This document shows positions 15,471-24,265 of a DNA stretch of 64,000 nt, one piece after another. This stretch comes from UBA5066 sp046331465 (GTDB lineage Bacteria; Acidobacteriota; Thermoanaerobaculia; UBA5066), in assembly GCA_046331465.1 (NCBI GenBank), contig JAXLQV010000001.1, positions 1,736,001 through 1,800,000 on the forward strand, read 5' to 3'. How positions within the stretch are numbered: the first letter of the stretch is position 1; each line of letters starts with the position of its first letter. Below the pieces are notes generated by a model. It worked only from the letters and a program-made list of their open reading frames with translations, was not told where the DNA came from and did no database searches. The position numbers and the translations under genes were made by a program.

Positions 15471-18460
15471 GGGCTCGCGGGCTTGAGGACGACCCCTTCG
15501 TTCCGGCGCCCGTTCATCGTGATCCGGAAGGGGGCGCCGACCCGCAGGTGCCGTGCGTACTCCAGCTCCTCCTCGGCCGGCTGCGCGGCGAGCCACGCCC
15601 AGTCGAGCTCCCCGTCGCCCGCCTCCGGGTTCACGGTGAAGTAGCCAGTGCTGGCGGCGGTGAGGTTCTGGAAGAAGTGGCTTCCCTGGGACGGGGTCAC
15701 CTTGAAGTCCCGGAAACCGGCCTCGACGATGACGCGCGCCCCGGAGATCTGCTCCCAGGTGACGGGGATGCCGAGGAACGGGTCGGCCGATCCCCAGCGG
15801 CCGACGCCGACGAGGAGGTAGGGGACCCCGGCGGCCACGAGGCGCGCGTTCAGGCGGGCCACCTCCGCCGCGGCGGCCCGGCTCCGGCTCCGGTCGAACC
15901 GGTGGACGTCGACGACGACGACGTCCCTCACGCCCTCGACCCTCCCGTTGCCGAGCACCGTCCGGCTCCGGCAGAGGACCTCCGCGGGCTCCGGCTCGCC
16001 GATCGCGAGGACCTCCTCCTCGCGCGCGAGGGCGAGGGGGCGGAGCTGGAGGAAGCCGAGCTCCTTCGGGGCGCCGGGCGGGACGGCGAGGTTCGCCGCG
16101 AACTCGATCTCGACCGGCGCCGCGGTTCCCTTCGTCGAGAGGTCGAGGAGCGCCGCGAGGAGCTCCGGCAGCGGGAAGACGCCGTGCTTGAGGATCGGCG
16201 CGAAGCTGACGAGGCGCACGCCGGGGCGCGTGATCCCGTCGTACACCGCGTCGTTCTCGGGCGACCACGTGGAGCCGACGGCGGCGAGCGTGCCGTCCGA
16301 CTCGGCCACGTCGAGCCCGTAGCGGCGCAGGTCGAAGACGCCCGTGGCGGGCCGGAGCGCGCCGTCCTCGCCCTCCCGCTCGGCGACGGGGAGGGCGAAG
16401 AAGTGGCGCTGCGAGTTCCTCTGGATGTCCTTGACGGACGAGAACTGCACCATGTGCCGCGGCCAGCGCGGGCAGAAGCGGACGCAGGCGTCGCCGTCCA
16501 CGACGCTCTCGCCGAAGCCGAGGGCGACCGCGGCGATGCCGTCGTCGGTCGTCATCGGCGCGGACGGGTAGAAGTTGTGGGACCGGGCCACCCCCGCGAA
16601 GCTCGGGTAGAAGCGCCCGCCGTGCGCCGACCCGACCACCCGCTGGAGGACGACGGCCATCTTCTCCTCCTCGAGGCGGTACGGCGTCGCGGCGAGATAG
16701 GCCTTCGCGTGGCGCGTGAACGTGGAGGCCCAGACCTTCTTCACGGCGGCCTCGAGCTGGGCGAGCCGGGCCGACGCGCTCGGGCTGTTGTTCGGGATCA
16801 TGTAGGTGGCGTAGACGCCGGCGAAGGGCTGGTACTGCGAGTCCTCGAGGAGGCTGGAGGAGCGGACGGCGAGGGGGTACCGCGCGACGTGGAGGAAGGC
16901 GGCGAGGTCCCTCGCGGTCTCCTCGGGCATCGGGGCCGCGAGGAAGCGCTCCTCGAGCTCCTCGTCGTCCCCGCACGCGATGGCGAGCTCGCGCAGGTCG
17001 TTCTCGTCGAGGAACCGGTCGAAGACGTTCGTCCCGACGACGACGCAGGAGGGGACGGAGACGACGACGTCCGGGAACCGCGCGGCGAGGCCCGCGTCCT
17101 CGAGGAGGAGGTTCACGAAGGCGAGGCCGCGCGCCTTGCCCCCGAGGGAGCCGCCGCCGAGGCGGCAGAAGCGGGCGCTCCCGTCGTAGGTGTCGCGGTC
17201 GAAGTCGGCGACGAGCCGCCGCCCGCGCCGCAGACGGTACTCCTGGATCGACCGGATCAGGTCCCGGCGGAGGTCGTCGAGCGTGGGGAAGTCCTCGACC
17301 TTGCGCGGCCTGAGGCTGTGGGCCAGGTCGAACTCCGTCCGCGCCTTCAGCCAGCTCGAGAAGTGGTTCCGCTCGCCGTGGTACCCGACGCTCTCGGCCG
17401 GGACGGTCCAGAGCATCTCCTCGAGGCCCTTCAGGTCGGAGGCCCTGCCGACCTCCGTCCCGTCGGGGAGGCGGAAGACGAAGTCGCCGAACCCGAAGTT
17501 CCCCGCCATGAACTCCCGCAGCTCCTGCAGGAGGAGGGGCGACTCCTTCAGCGCGAAGGAGGCTCCCGCCTGCCTCGCGGGGGCCTCGTTCTCGGGCCGG
17601 GACGACTGGAGCATCACGGGCACGTCGGGGTCCTCGGCCTTGACGCGGCGCGCGAGCTCGACTCCCCCGAGCGGCGCGAGCTCGCCCGCCCGCGGGAACT
17701 CGACGTCGGAGATCACGCCGAGGACGTGCTCGTGGTAGCGGGCGAAGGCGTCCCAGGCCTCCTCCCAGGTCCGGCAGAGGAGCACCTTCGGCCGGGCCCT
17801 CAGCCGGAGCAGCTTCTGGGAGAGGTTGATCCCGTCCGGGATGAGCCCGTGCGAGTGGCGCCAGATCTCCGAGTAGATGACGGGGAGGAACGACGAGTAG
17901 AAGCGGACGCTGTCCTCGACAAGGAGGATGACCTGGACGCCCGCCTGCTCGATGTCGTGGGCCACGTTCCAGCGGTCCTCGACGAGCTTGACGATCGCGA
18001 GGAGGATCCTCACGTCGCCCTGCCAGAGGAAGACCCCGTCGAGCTCGCGCGCGTCGTGGCGGGCGACGAAGTCGGCCAGCTCGCGCGCGTCGTAGGCGAG
18101 GAGGGCCACCGCGGTCCCCCTGCCGCAGACCTTCCGGATCCCGCGCGCGAGCGCGAGGGCGCCCATGTCGCCGACGTGCAGGGAGGTCACGACGAGGTTG
18201 AAGCGCGGCTGGGCCTCGAGGAGCGCGAGGGCTTCCGCGCCGGTCGAGACGCGCGTGATGCCGGGGACGTTCCTCAGGTTCAGCTCCTCCGACTCGGCCA
18301 GGATCCGCTCGTAGAGCTGGCCGTCCTCGGCGAGGATGAACGAGTCGTACAGGCTGGAGACGACGAGGATGTCGTGGATCCGGTGGGGCATGAGCCCCTG
18401 GAAGCCGCGCCACTCGGCGGGGCGCGGGGAGGGCGGGGAGCCGGAGTCGGTCGCGGCCAT
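15467..18460 (-). CDS. Tandem receiver-like domains fused to PEP/pyruvate-binding domain
   Basis: 997 aa with GGGAGG before the ATG. Residues about 30-170 and 175-325 look like two response-regulator receiver folds (ILVVSSLYDSFILAEDG; ILLVEDSVRFYSS...VISDVEFPRAG, with a candidate phospho-Asp in SDVEFP). Residues about 430-990 are the PPDK-type ATP-grasp domain (VRSSSLLEDSQYQPFAGVYA, GVGRWGSADPF, GSHFFQNL). It lacks PPDK swivel and barrel domains. It is the full-length paralogue of the protein cut at the left edge. A phosphorelay-controlled phosphotransfer role is plausible; no substrate can be named. Confidence 0.8.
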   Translation of the reverse strand: MAATDSGSPPSPRPAEWRGFQGLMPHRIHDILVVSSLYDSFILAEDGQLYERILAESEELNLRNVPGITRVSTGAEALALLEAQPRFNLVVTSLHVGDMGALALARGIRKVCGRGTAVALLAYDARELADFVARHDARELDGVFLWQGDVRILLAIVKLVEDRWNVAHDIEQAGVQVILLVEDSVRFYSSFLPVIYSEIWRHSHGLIPDGINLSQKLLRLRARPKVLLCRTWEEAWDAFARYHEHVLGVISDVEFPRAGELAPLGGVELARRVKAEDPDVPVMLQSSRPENEAPARQAGASFALKESPLLLQELREFMAGNFGFGDFVFRLPDGTEVGRASDLKGLEEMLWTVPAESVGYHGERNHFSSWLKARTEFDLAHSLRPRKVEDFPTLDDLRRDLIRSIQEYRLRRGRRLVADFDRDTYDGSARFCRLGGGSLGGKARGLAFVNLLLEDAGLAARFPDVVVSVPSCVVVGTNVFDRFLDENDLRELAIACGDDEELEERFLAAPMPEETARDLAAFLHVARYPLAVRSSSLLEDSQYQPFAGVYATYMIPNNSPSASARLAQLEAAVKKVWASTFTRHAKAYLAATPYRLEEEKMAVVLQRVVGSAHGGRFYPSFAGVARSHNFYPSAPMTTDDGIAAVALGFGESVVDGDACVRFCPRWPRHMVQFSSVKDIQRNSQRHFFALPVAEREGEDGALRPATGVFDLRRYGLDVAESDGTLAAVGSTWSPENDAVYDGITRPGVRLVSFAPILKHGVFPLPELLAALLDLSTKGTAAPVEIEFAANLAVPPGAPKELGFLQLRPLALAREEEVLAIGEPEPAEVLCRSRTVLGNGRVEGVRDVVVVDVHRFDRSRSRAAAAEVARLNARLVAAGVPYLLVGVGRWGSADPFLGIPVTWEQISGARVIVEAGFRDFKVTPSQGSHFFQNLTAASTGYFTVNPEAGDGELDWAWLAAQPAEEELEYARHLRVGAPFRITMNGRRNEGVVLKPASP

Positions 18461-18524
18461 CGGTCGCCTCCCGGGGGAGGGGCGCCCGCGCGCCGCCTCC
18501 CCCGGGGACGAGACTAGCTGAAGG

Positions 18525-19886
18525 TCAGACGACGCCCTGGTCCATCATCGCGTCGGCCACCTTCAGGAAGCCGGCGATGTTGGCGCCGTTCACGTAGTTG
18601 CCCGGAGTGCCGAAGCGCTCGGCGGTCTCCTTGCAGTTGCGGTGGATGCTCTTCATGATCCCGTGGAGCTTCGCGTCGACTTCCTCGCGGCTCCACGACA
18701 GCCGCATCGAGTTCTGCGACATCTCGAGGCCCGACGTCGCGACGCCGCCCGCGTTCGCGGCCTTCCCCGGCCCGTAGAGGATCTTCGCGTCGAGGAACTG
18801 GTTCACGCCCTCGATCGTCGTGGGCATGTTCGCGCCCTCGGAGACGACGTAGACGCCGCCCTTCAGGAGGTTCGCCGCGTCCTTCCCGTTGATCTCGTTC
18901 TGCGTGGCGCTCGGGAACGCGCAGTCGGCCTTGTGGGCCCAGAGCGGGTTGTGGTCGAGCGTGCCGTCGAGCGGCGTGTAGACGGCGGACTTGAACTTGT
19001 CCGTGTATTCCTTGATGCGCCCGCGCCGGACGTTCTTGAGGTCCATCACGAAGGCGAGCTTCTCGCGCGTGATCCCCTCGGGGTCGTAGATGTAGCCGTT
19101 CGAGTCGGAGCACGTGACGGGCTTGCCGCCGAGCTGGAGGATCTTCTCGATGGTGTACTGGGAGACGTTGCCGGTCCCCGAGACGAGGCAGGTCTTCCCC
19201 TCGAGCGTCTGGCCCCTCGTGCCGAGCATCTCGGCGGCGAAGTAGACGGAGCCGTAGCCCGTCGCCTCGGGACGGATCAGCGAGCCGCCCCAGTTGAGGC
19301 CCTTGCCCGTGAGGACGCCCACGAACTCGTTGCGGAGCTTCTTGTACATCCCGAAGAGGAAGCCGATCTCGCGGCCGCCGACGCCGATGTCACCGGCGGG
19401 GACGTCGGTGTCGGCGCCGATGTGGCGGAACAGCTCGCCCATGAAGGCCTGGCAGAAGCGCATGACCTCGACGTCGCTCTTGCCCTTCGGGTCGAAGTCG
19501 GAGCCCCCCTTGCCGCCGCCCATCGGGAGCGTCGTCAGGGAGTTCTTGAAGACCTGCTCGAACGCGAGGAACTTCAGGATCCCGAGGTTGACGGACGGGT
19601 GGAAGCGCAGCCCGCCCTTGTAGGGGCCGATCGCGCTGTTCATCTCGATCCGGAAGCCACGGTTGATCCGCACGTTCCCCTGGTCGTCCACCCAGGGTAC
19701 GCGGAACATGATCAGCCGCTCGGGCTCGATGATCCGCTCGAGGACCTTCGCGGTTCGGTACTCGGGCCGCTGCTCGAGGCAGACCGCGAGCGATTCGGCC
19801 ACTTCCTGAACGGCCTGGTGGAACTCGGGCTCCGCCGGGTTCTTCGCCTTCACCTCGGCCATCAGGTCTTTGACGAACGTAGACAT
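18525..19886 (-). CDS. gdhA: Glutamate dehydrogenase, NADP-type (hexameric)
   Basis: 453 aa from ATG 19886, preferred over TTG 19889 because AAGGAGG then sits 7 bases upstream. It interconverts 2-oxoglutarate plus ammonia and glutamate. The family signature is clear: YKGGLRFHPSVN, catalytic lysine in LPMGGGKGGSDFDPKG, PAGDIGVGGREIGFLFG, RPEATGYG, and the dinucleotide fold VSGTGNVSQY. Length and the GGREIG block match the E. coli-type NADP-dependent class. It links nitrogen assimilation to the 2-oxoglutarate enzymes Kgd and KorAB elsewhere in the window. It is monocistronic and diverges from the cupin gene. Confidence 0.95.
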   Translation of the reverse strand: MSTFVKDLMAEVKAKNPAEPEFHQAVQEVAESLAVCLEQRPEYRTAKVLERIIEPERLIMFRVPWVDDQGNVRINRGFRIEMNSAIGPYKGGLRFHPSVNLGILKFLAFEQVFKNSLTTLPMGGGKGGSDFDPKGKSDVEVMRFCQAFMGELFRHIGADTDVPAGDIGVGGREIGFLFGMYKKLRNEFVGVLTGKGLNWGGSLIRPEATGYGSVYFAAEMLGTRGQTLEGKTCLVSGTGNVSQYTIEKILQLGGKPVTCSDSNGYIYDPEGITREKLAFVMDLKNVRRGRIKEYTDKFKSAVYTPLDGTLDHNPLWAHKADCAFPSATQNEINGKDAANLLKGGVYVVSEGANMPTTIEGVNQFLDAKILYGPGKAANAGGVATSGLEMSQNSMRLSWSREEVDAKLHGIMKSIHRNCKETAERFGTPGNYVNGANIAGFLKVADAMMDQGVV

Positions 19887-19921
19887 CAAACATCCTCCTT
19901 GCGCCTTGGGAACGATCGATT

Positions 19922-19937
19922 CGTGGCGGGCACCACG
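19922..19937 (-). promoter_or_regulatory. Inverted repeat upstream of gdhA
   Basis: CGTGG (19922-19926) and CCACG (19933-19937) flank a 6-base spacer, 36 bases before the gdhA start. This is a candidate operator or short leader hairpin for nitrogen or redox control. No regulator can be assigned. Confidence 0.25.
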
Positions 19938-20017
19938 CGGAAACGATACGCCCCGTCCAGGGGAATTGCTCTCGGGTGAGACAGGCGATCAGGGTTGGGA
20001 CGGAGGCCGCCGAGGAG

Positions 20018-20023
20018 TAAACT
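20018..20023 (+). promoter_or_regulatory. -10 element for leaderless transcription of the cupin gene
   Basis: TAAACT lies exactly 6 bases before the ATG at 20030, so transcription would start at or next to the start codon. No Shine-Dalgarno sequence is possible in such a transcript. Confidence 0.5.
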
Positions 20024-20029
20024 GACCGG

Positions 20030-20515
20030 ATGCGCTCAGACGTCTGGCTCCGGAGCCGCGACCTGGAGGAGCTCTCGCGCCGCGCGGCTCTCGCGCCGCG
20101 TAAACGCCTCAACCGGAACCTCCACGAGATGGACGACGCGGTCCACCGACTTCTCAATTCCATCGAGCCGGGAAGCTGGGTGCAGCCGCATCGTCATCTC
20201 GACCCGCCGCGCACGGAGACGATCGTCGTCGTCGCGGGAGCGCTCGGACTCGTCGTGTTCGACGACGCGGGGAACGTGACGGAATCGGCGCGGCTGGAGC
20301 CCGGGGGCGAGACGTTCGGCGCCGACCTCCCGCCCGGAGCCTGGCACGGCCTCGTCGCGCTCCTGCCGGGGACGGTCTTCTTCGAGACGAAGCCGGGGCC
20401 GTACGTGGCGCCGGCCCCGCAGGACCGCGCCCCGTGGGCCCCCGCGGAGGGAGACCCGGCCGCCGTGAGCGCCGAGGAGGCGCTGAGAAGGCTCTTCGCT
20501 CCCGCGAGGGGCTGA
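20030..20515 (+). CDS. WbuC-family cupin-fold metalloprotein
   Basis: 161 aa. It fits the WbuC cupin family: KRLNRNLHEMDDAVHRLLN, then PGSWVQPHRHLDPPRTETIV with the His/His/Glu metal-binding trio, GALGLVVFDDAGNV, and a late histidine in LPPGAWHGL. WbuC relatives are usually encoded in O-antigen or sugar-modifying clusters, but none is present here. It could bind a sugar-like or small acidic ligand through the metal. Divergent from gdhA and transcribed leaderless if the -10 at 20018 is right. The region after the stop holds the terminator of the convergent TonB receptor gene. Confidence 0.75.
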   Translation: MRSDVWLRSRDLEELSRRAALAPRKRLNRNLHEMDDAVHRLLNSIEPGSWVQPHRHLDPPRTETIVVVAGALGLVVFDDAGNVTESARLEPGGETFGADLPPGAWHGLVALLPGTVFFETKPGPYVAPAPQDRAPWAPAEGDPAAVSAEEALRRLFAPARG

Positions 20516-20612
20516 GCTCAGGGGAGCGCCCGCGGAAGGCGCCAAGCGCCCGCGAGCGCGCGTCCCGGGCCTTCCGCCGTCGGCCGCGATCGCGGGAGGC
20601 CGGGAAAAGGAA

Positions 20613-20634
20613 CGGGGGGCCTTTCGGCCCCCCG
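20613..20634 (-). terminator. Terminator of the TonB receptor gene
   Basis: A perfect 9-bp stem (20613-20621 with 20626-20634) closes a four-base loop that reads GAAA on the minus strand and is followed there by TTCCTTTT. It begins 25 bases past the receptor stop codon. The stretch 20516-20612 holds nothing else I can identify. Confidence 0.75.
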
Positions 20635-20659
20635 CTTCATCCGACCGTGTCGGGGAGGA

Positions 20660-23600
20660 TCAGTAGCTGAGGCGCGCGCCGAGCTTGATCTGCCAGCGCG
20701 AGCGGATGCCGTTCGTCGAGTACATCTTCCCCTCGTCGAGGGCGCCCGAGTTGACGGTGTAGATCGGCTTGCCGGTCGCGGCGTCGACTCCGGAGTAGGT
20801 CATCGCGTTGTACGTCTGGTTGAAGACGTAGCGGAGGATGCCGCTGTTGCTGTCGATGAGGTTGATGAGGTTGAGGACGTCGAAGGTGACCTGGGCCTTC
20901 ACGGCCGTGATCGGGAGCTCGATGTCGTAGTGGAAGTCGAGGGTGTGGGTCCAGGGAGCGTCGAGGCCGTTCCGCTCGGAGACGCGGCCGCGGTACTTGT
21001 CGAGGCCGGTCATCGAGAGCCAGCTGTTCCACTTGTCCTCGGTCGGGGCGCCCGTGCCCTTCCAGACGACGTCGGAATAGTTCGCCGGGATCCAGAGGAG
21101 GTCGTTGCTCGTGCCGCCGTCCTGGTTCGGGTTTCCGCCCACGATGACGGAGTACGGCTGGCCGGACTGGGCGTTGAAGACGAGGCCGATGTTGTGGGCG
21201 ATGGAGCCCGTCCGGAAGTTCTGCGTGGCGACGGCCACGAAGCGGTGCGGGATCTCGTAGAAGGACCGGGTGAGCTGCTCGGTGTAGATGTCGCCGTTCG
21301 TCGTCTGGAACTGCCAGTTCGAGTAGGCGACGGAGGAGGTCGCCTCGAAGGCGGCCTTCGCCTTCATGTAGGCGTAGGAGCCGTTGAGGTAGAGGCCGAA
21401 GGGGAAGCGCTTCTCGAGCGAGACGCTGTAGTTCTGCTGCTCGCCCTTCGAGGTGTTCGTGAGGTAGGTGGCGTCGGAGAACGTCGTGCTCTTGTTCTGG
21501 TAGATCGGGGCGCCCCAGGGCGTCCGCTTGCCGGAGTCGACCTTGTTGATGTTCTGGTAGAAGACGTCCTGGAGCGTCTTCGTGAACATCGCCTCGACGC
21601 TGCCGCGGATCCCGCCGGGGAGCTCGCGGTCATAGGCGAGCGTCGTGCGGAGGATCTGGGGGAACTTGAAGTTCGGGTCGATCGTGTCGACCGAGTAGGC
21701 GGACGTGCCGGGGGGGAAGTTCTTGGGCGGGTTGTACGGGTCGGGGTTGAAGGTGACGTTGCTGGCGGAGAGGCCCGTGATCTCGATGCCCGTGCCGCCG
21801 AACGCGTTGGAGATCCAGACGAACGGCGTGCGGCCGGCGAAGACGCCGATTCCGCCGCGGATCTGGTCCTTGCCCGAGGCCGACGGGGCCCAGTTGAAGC
21901 CGACGCGCGGGGAGACCATGAGCTCGTTGTTCGGGACCTCGGTCGTGTCGATGCCGAAGGTGGTGTCGACGGCCGGGTTGTAGGTCGGCTTGTCGGTCAG
22001 GCGCGGGAGGTCGAAGCGGAGGCCGAGGTCGAGGGTGAGGGCGTTGCTGACCCGCCACCGGTCGCCCATGTAGATGCCCCACTGCTGGGCGCCGAACTCG
22101 GTCGCGCGGCGGGGGTCGGAGCCGTTCGCGAACTTGACCTGGTAGCGGTCGGCGACGCCGGCGTTGAAGGCGTCGACGCTCTTGAAGAAGTAGGTGCCGG
22201 TGATGTCCTGGATGAAGACGTTCGAGAACTTGAAGAACTCGTTGTGCGTCCCGATCGTGAGGGTGTGGTCGCCCTTGATCAGGGTGAAGTCGTCGGTGAT
22301 CTCGAGGATGTCCTGGTCGAGGCCGTTCGCCCCGGAGGAGCGCTCGGTGCCGGCGACGAGCTGGTAGGTGTTGTTGCCGGTGCACGCCGAGTTCGGGCTG
22401 TTGCAGATGTAGACCGAGGGGAACGCGACGGGCACCTCGCGGCTGTCGCGGACGGTCTGGTAGCCGACGCGGCCCATGTTGAACGACGACGTCCCGAAGA
22501 TGCTGTTCGCCTGGAGGACCGTCGAGTTCGTCTTGCTCGCGATCGTGTAGCCGGCCGTCTCGAAGCCGTACGTCGTCGAGATGCGGGTCGGGGTCACGTC
22601 GCGCGAGGCGTCGACGTAGTTGTGGCGCAGCGTGACGTTGTTCGACTCGTTGATGTTGAAGTCGAGGCGGCCGAAGATGAGGTTGCCGTCCGTGTCGCCG
22701 TTGTAGTCGCCGAGGCCCCCCGGGTCGTAGTTGTACTTGCTGATGAGGATGTTGCGGAAGAGCGCGGCCTGGGCGGGGTTGTTGTAGTTGTTCGCGGCCG
22801 AGCCGTCGGCGGAGCCGCCCGTCGGCTCGGAGCGCCGGTTCATCTCACCGCTGAGGAAGAAGAACAGCTTGTCCTTTAGGATCGCTCCGCCGACGCGCCC
22901 GCCGAGCTGGTCGTTGTCGAACTTCGCGATCGGCTTGGTCGCGGCGTCGCCGTGGGCCTGGGGGAGCTTGTCGCCGATGAAATTCTCGTTCCGGGTCGAG
23001 CCGTAGACGGAGGCGGACCAGGTGTTCGCCCCGCTCCGGGTGACGGCGTTGATCGCGCCGCCCGTGAAGCCGCCCTGCTTGATGTCGTAGGGCGAGACGA
23101 CGACCTGGAGCTCCTGGACGGAGTCCATGGAGATCGGCTGCGTGTACGTCTGGCTGCCGGGCGTGCCGTACGTGCCGAGGCCGAAGAGGTCGTTGTTGAC
23201 CGCGCCGTCGATCTGGATCGTGTTGTAGCGGTTGTTCTTGCCCGAGACCGACATGCTCGAGCCGGCGTCGTCGCTGAGCGAGACGTTCACGTAGGGGTTC
23301 GTCCGCGCGACGTCCTGGAACTGCCGGGAGATCGTCGGGAGGGCCTGGATCTGGCTCTCGGTGATCGACTCGGAGGAGCCCATCCGGTCCGGGGTGATGA
23401 GGGGAGCGCTCTCGGCCGTGACGACGACGGACTCCATGACGCTCTCGAGGTCCATCGGGAACGCGAGCTGGCGCGTCTCGCCGAGGGCGACGTCGATCCC
23501 CTTCTGCGTCTGCGGCCGGAAGCCGCTGATGCTCGCGGTGATCGTGTAGGGGCCGCCGACGCGGACGTTCAGGATGCTGAACCGGCCGTTCGCCGCCGTG

Positions 23601-23806
23601 ACGGCCGTGTAGCGCGTGCCCGTCGGGACGTGGATCGCCTCGACCGCGACGCCCGGGAGCGGGCTCTGGTCGGTCTTCATGGTGACGGACCCGACGATGC
23701 GCCCGGTCGTCTCCTGGGCCACCGCCGTCGTGGCGGCACCGAGGACGCAGACGATCATTGCGATCGCGAGCGCCCAGCTGAGCTTCGTCCGGCTTGGACT
23801 TGCCAT
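20660..23806 (-). CDS. TonB-dependent receptor, Oar-like, with carboxypeptidase-regulatory domain
   Basis: 1048 aa from ATG 23806, chosen because GGAGGAAG precedes it and it opens a good signal peptide (TKLSWALAIAMIVCVLGA, cleavage after AVAQ). A longer in-frame start would put 37 odd residues before the signal. Residues about 30-115 are a carboxypeptidase-D-like beta-sandwich (GRIVGSVTMKTDQSPLPGVA). The plug follows (SITESQIQALPTISRQF, IQIDGAVNNDLFG, GGAINAVTRSGAN). The rest is an outer-membrane barrel ending in the aromatic strand WQIKLGARLSY. Oar-type receptors are abundant in Acidobacteria and Myxobacteria and probably import or export large ligands. Ligand unknown. Confidence 0.93.
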   Translation of the reverse strand: MASPSRTKLSWALAIAMIVCVLGAATTAVAQETTGRIVGSVTMKTDQSPLPGVAVEAIHVPTGTRYTAVTAANGRFSILNVRVGGPYTITASISGFRPQTQKGIDVALGETRQLAFPMDLESVMESVVVTAESAPLITPDRMGSSESITESQIQALPTISRQFQDVARTNPYVNVSLSDDAGSSMSVSGKNNRYNTIQIDGAVNNDLFGLGTYGTPGSQTYTQPISMDSVQELQVVVSPYDIKQGGFTGGAINAVTRSGANTWSASVYGSTRNENFIGDKLPQAHGDAATKPIAKFDNDQLGGRVGGAILKDKLFFFLSGEMNRRSEPTGGSADGSAANNYNNPAQAALFRNILISKYNYDPGGLGDYNGDTDGNLIFGRLDFNINESNNVTLRHNYVDASRDVTPTRISTTYGFETAGYTIASKTNSTVLQANSIFGTSSFNMGRVGYQTVRDSREVPVAFPSVYICNSPNSACTGNNTYQLVAGTERSSGANGLDQDILEITDDFTLIKGDHTLTIGTHNEFFKFSNVFIQDITGTYFFKSVDAFNAGVADRYQVKFANGSDPRRATEFGAQQWGIYMGDRWRVSNALTLDLGLRFDLPRLTDKPTYNPAVDTTFGIDTTEVPNNELMVSPRVGFNWAPSASGKDQIRGGIGVFAGRTPFVWISNAFGGTGIEITGLSASNVTFNPDPYNPPKNFPPGTSAYSVDTIDPNFKFPQILRTTLAYDRELPGGIRGSVEAMFTKTLQDVFYQNINKVDSGKRTPWGAPIYQNKSTTFSDATYLTNTSKGEQQNYSVSLEKRFPFGLYLNGSYAYMKAKAAFEATSSVAYSNWQFQTTNGDIYTEQLTRSFYEIPHRFVAVATQNFRTGSIAHNIGLVFNAQSGQPYSVIVGGNPNQDGGTSNDLLWIPANYSDVVWKGTGAPTEDKWNSWLSMTGLDKYRGRVSERNGLDAPWTHTLDFHYDIELPITAVKAQVTFDVLNLINLIDSNSGILRYVFNQTYNAMTYSGVDAATGKPIYTVNSGALDEGKMYSTNGIRSRWQIKLGARLSY

Positions 23807-24265
23807 AGGGTTCTTCCTCCTCCTCTGACTCATGAGGACGGTGTCGTGCTCCGACGGGTTCCCCATCGGAGGATTGACGAGAAAATGCCGATGTCGAAAG
23901 GCAGCCAATGAAATCACGCACCCCCGCGGCGGCCCCGCGGGGCAGCCGGAGAACGTTTGGCAGTCTATCGGAGGGGAGGGGGGGCGTCAACGAAAGATGG
24001 GCGTGAAGACCGGTGGAGCGCGATGCGAAGGGAACGCGCGAAAACCGCGTGGTTGAGCGGGTTTGCGGAGGCGGCCCGCCCGGCGCCCCGAGGCCGGGGT
24101 CCCCCCCGCGGCGAAGCCGGACTCGTTCCTCGCGGATTCGCCCTTCCCCGCGGCGGGAAGGAGGATATGATCCGCCGCTTCGCGTGTTCACCGAGACGAC
24201 AGCGGGACCGGACGGCGCCGCGTCGCGTCGTCCGGGGTTATCCTCCCGAGCCGTAGGAGGCACCG
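23807..24265. other. 459-base gap between divergent genes
   Basis: It contains the receptor promoter (23962-23990, minus strand). On the plus strand there is a candidate -10 TATGAT (24166-24171) about 95 bases before the acyl-CoA dehydrogenase, but its -35 is poor. Open frames here have no ribosome sites or recognisable products. The stretch 24060-24160 is GC-rich with no clear feature. Confidence 0.5.
23962..23990 (-). promoter_or_regulatory. Sigma-70 promoter of the TonB receptor gene
   Basis: On the minus strand TTGACG (23990-23985) and TAGACT (23967-23962) are exactly 17 bases apart. Initiation near 23955 would give a leader of about 150 bases with a good Shine-Dalgarno site. Confidence 0.65.

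Noticed and set aside
24166..24171. Firm promoter call for the acyl-CoA dehydrogenase
   Set aside because: TATGAT is a good -10 but no acceptable -35 stands 16-18 bases upstream, so it is only noted in the gap entry.
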